Shown here piece by piece: positions 14,667 to 15,073 of a DNA stretch of 15,073 bases (position 1 is its first letter; every line of letters starts with the position of its first letter). The DNA lies in contig CAZDHE010000021.1 of NCBI GenBank assembly GCA_964505305.1, positions 1 to 15,073 of the forward strand, given 5' to 3'. The notes below the pieces were generated by a model. The model made no database searches. It was not told where the DNA came from and saw nothing but the letters and a program-made list of their open reading frames with translations. This DNA is from JAXHLG01 sp964505305. Lineage in GTDB: Bacteria > Patescibacteriota > Minisyncoccia > Moranbacterales > DUUL01. A program made the position numbers and the translations under genes.

Positions 14667-14695
14667 ATTATAAGTTTAAAAATGAATTTAATCAA
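14667..14695 (-). promoter_or_regulatory. Sigma70-type promoter of the glycan operon
   Basis: Read on the minus strand: TTGATT (14695-14690), a 17-nt spacer, then TATAAT (14672-14667). The -10 is perfect and the -35 matches TTGACA at four of six positions. Transcription would begin near 14660, giving a leader of about 50 nt before the ATG at 14607. It is the only strong promoter seen upstream of the eight genes. Confidence 0.6.
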
Positions 14696-14731
14696 ATTAA
14701 CTGGCTTGGCAGTTTAAATCCATCCCAGCTT

Positions 14732-15020
14732 CTCTTTTTTAAAAAAGAGTAAATTCCTTTTTAAAAGGAGAGAACTTTAATTAAATCCCTCCTAACCTCC
14801 CTTTAAAAAAGGGAGGGACCGTCTCCCTCTTTCCCAAAGAGGGATTAAGGGAGATTTACACCTTTCTTTTATTTTCCTTCTTTCTCAAAGATGGACTGAG
14901 GGAGATTTATAGAAAGATAAGGTAAATCCTCTTCGATTCTCCTTTAAAAAAGGAGAAATCTATAAATCCTCTCTGGCTCTCCTTTATTAAAGGAGAGAAT
15001 TAAATCCCTCCTGACCTCCC
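14732..15020. repeat. Hairpin repeat cluster 3
   Basis: This fills the gene-free stretch upstream of the glycan operon. It begins with an 18-bp perfect palindrome (14732-14749) and a CCTTTTTAAAAGG hairpin, followed by the third 75-bp module (14783-14857). Then come a degraded right-type half near 14876-14908 and three left-type units starting at 14924, 14964 and 15002, spaced 40 and 38 bp. The last unit breaks off at the right terminal repeat. No open frame was found. Confidence 0.85.
14783..14857. repeat. 75-bp double-hairpin module, copy 3
   Basis: The same length as copies 1 and 2, which lie about 10 kb away. Hairpin 1 is CCTCCCTTT-AAA-AAAGGGAGG, and hairpin 2 is CCCTCTTT-CCC-AAAGAGGG. 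The stems are preserved, while both 3-nt loops differ from those of the other copies. Confidence 0.85.
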
Positions 15021-15069
15021 TATTATAGAAACATACCCGGAAATATTATATAATAAGAATTAAAGAAAA
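15019..15069. repeat. Right 51-bp inverted terminal repeat
   Basis: The exact reverse complement of 1-51, with four further bases (GAAA) to the window end. It abuts the truncated hairpin half-unit that begins at 15002. Confidence 0.9.
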
Positions 15070-15073
15070 GAAA

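Overview
The window is AT-rich DNA with short intergenic gaps and start codons that mostly lack a Shine-Dalgarno sequence. It carries an avd/IVS-type four-helix-bundle protein, DUF5648 repeats, and large surface proteins with acidic linkers. These traits suggest an uncultured bacterium of the Candidate Phyla Radiation (Patescibacteria, perhaps Parcubacteria). That assignment is inference from protein style; there is no rRNA or other marker gene. All reading frames are consistent with the standard code, and TGA is used as a stop.

Layout. Positions 1-51 and 15019-15069 are perfect inverted copies of each other, so the window is bounded by 51-bp inverted terminal repeats. These may be the edges of a larger repeat or of an element, or assembly breakpoints. 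Just inside each lie dispersed hairpin repeats, with a third cluster at 3806-4130. The repeat units have a stem with a 3-nt loop, and paired positions co-vary between copies. Cluster 1 (89-257) is tandem with an exact 46-bp period. Clusters 2 and 3 contain three copies of a 75-bp double-hairpin module.

The left block (258-3663, minus strand) holds two tandemly duplicated small membrane proteins followed by a 917-residue surface protein. That protein has a signal peptide, a beta-helix, an LCAT-like hydrolase with a visible Ser-Asp-His triad, a very acidic linker and a C-terminal membrane anchor.

The middle block (4161-6942, plus strand) starts with a secreted protein of three DUF5648 repeats and a SpoIID-like domain. 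Next comes a four-helix-bundle gene sitting in the loop of a long purine/pyrimidine inverted repeat. Last is a membrane-anchored acidic protein with a twin CX3C motif.

The right block (7006-14607, minus strand) is one eight-gene glycan operon behind a TTGATT-17-TATAAT promoter. In order it encodes two GT4 glycosyltransferases, an ABC-2 permease (Wzm-like), its ATPase (Wzt-like, without a carbohydrate-binding domain), two GT2 enzymes sharing a C-terminal tail, a DUF616-type enzyme and a third GT2. Overlaps of 4 or 8 nt at four junctions indicate translational coupling. The enzymes probably build a lipid-linked cell-surface glycan on the inner face of the membrane, and the transporter exports it.

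The most system-like unknowns are the IVS-like element at 5754-6349 and the co-varying hairpin repeats that reach both terminal inverted repeats.
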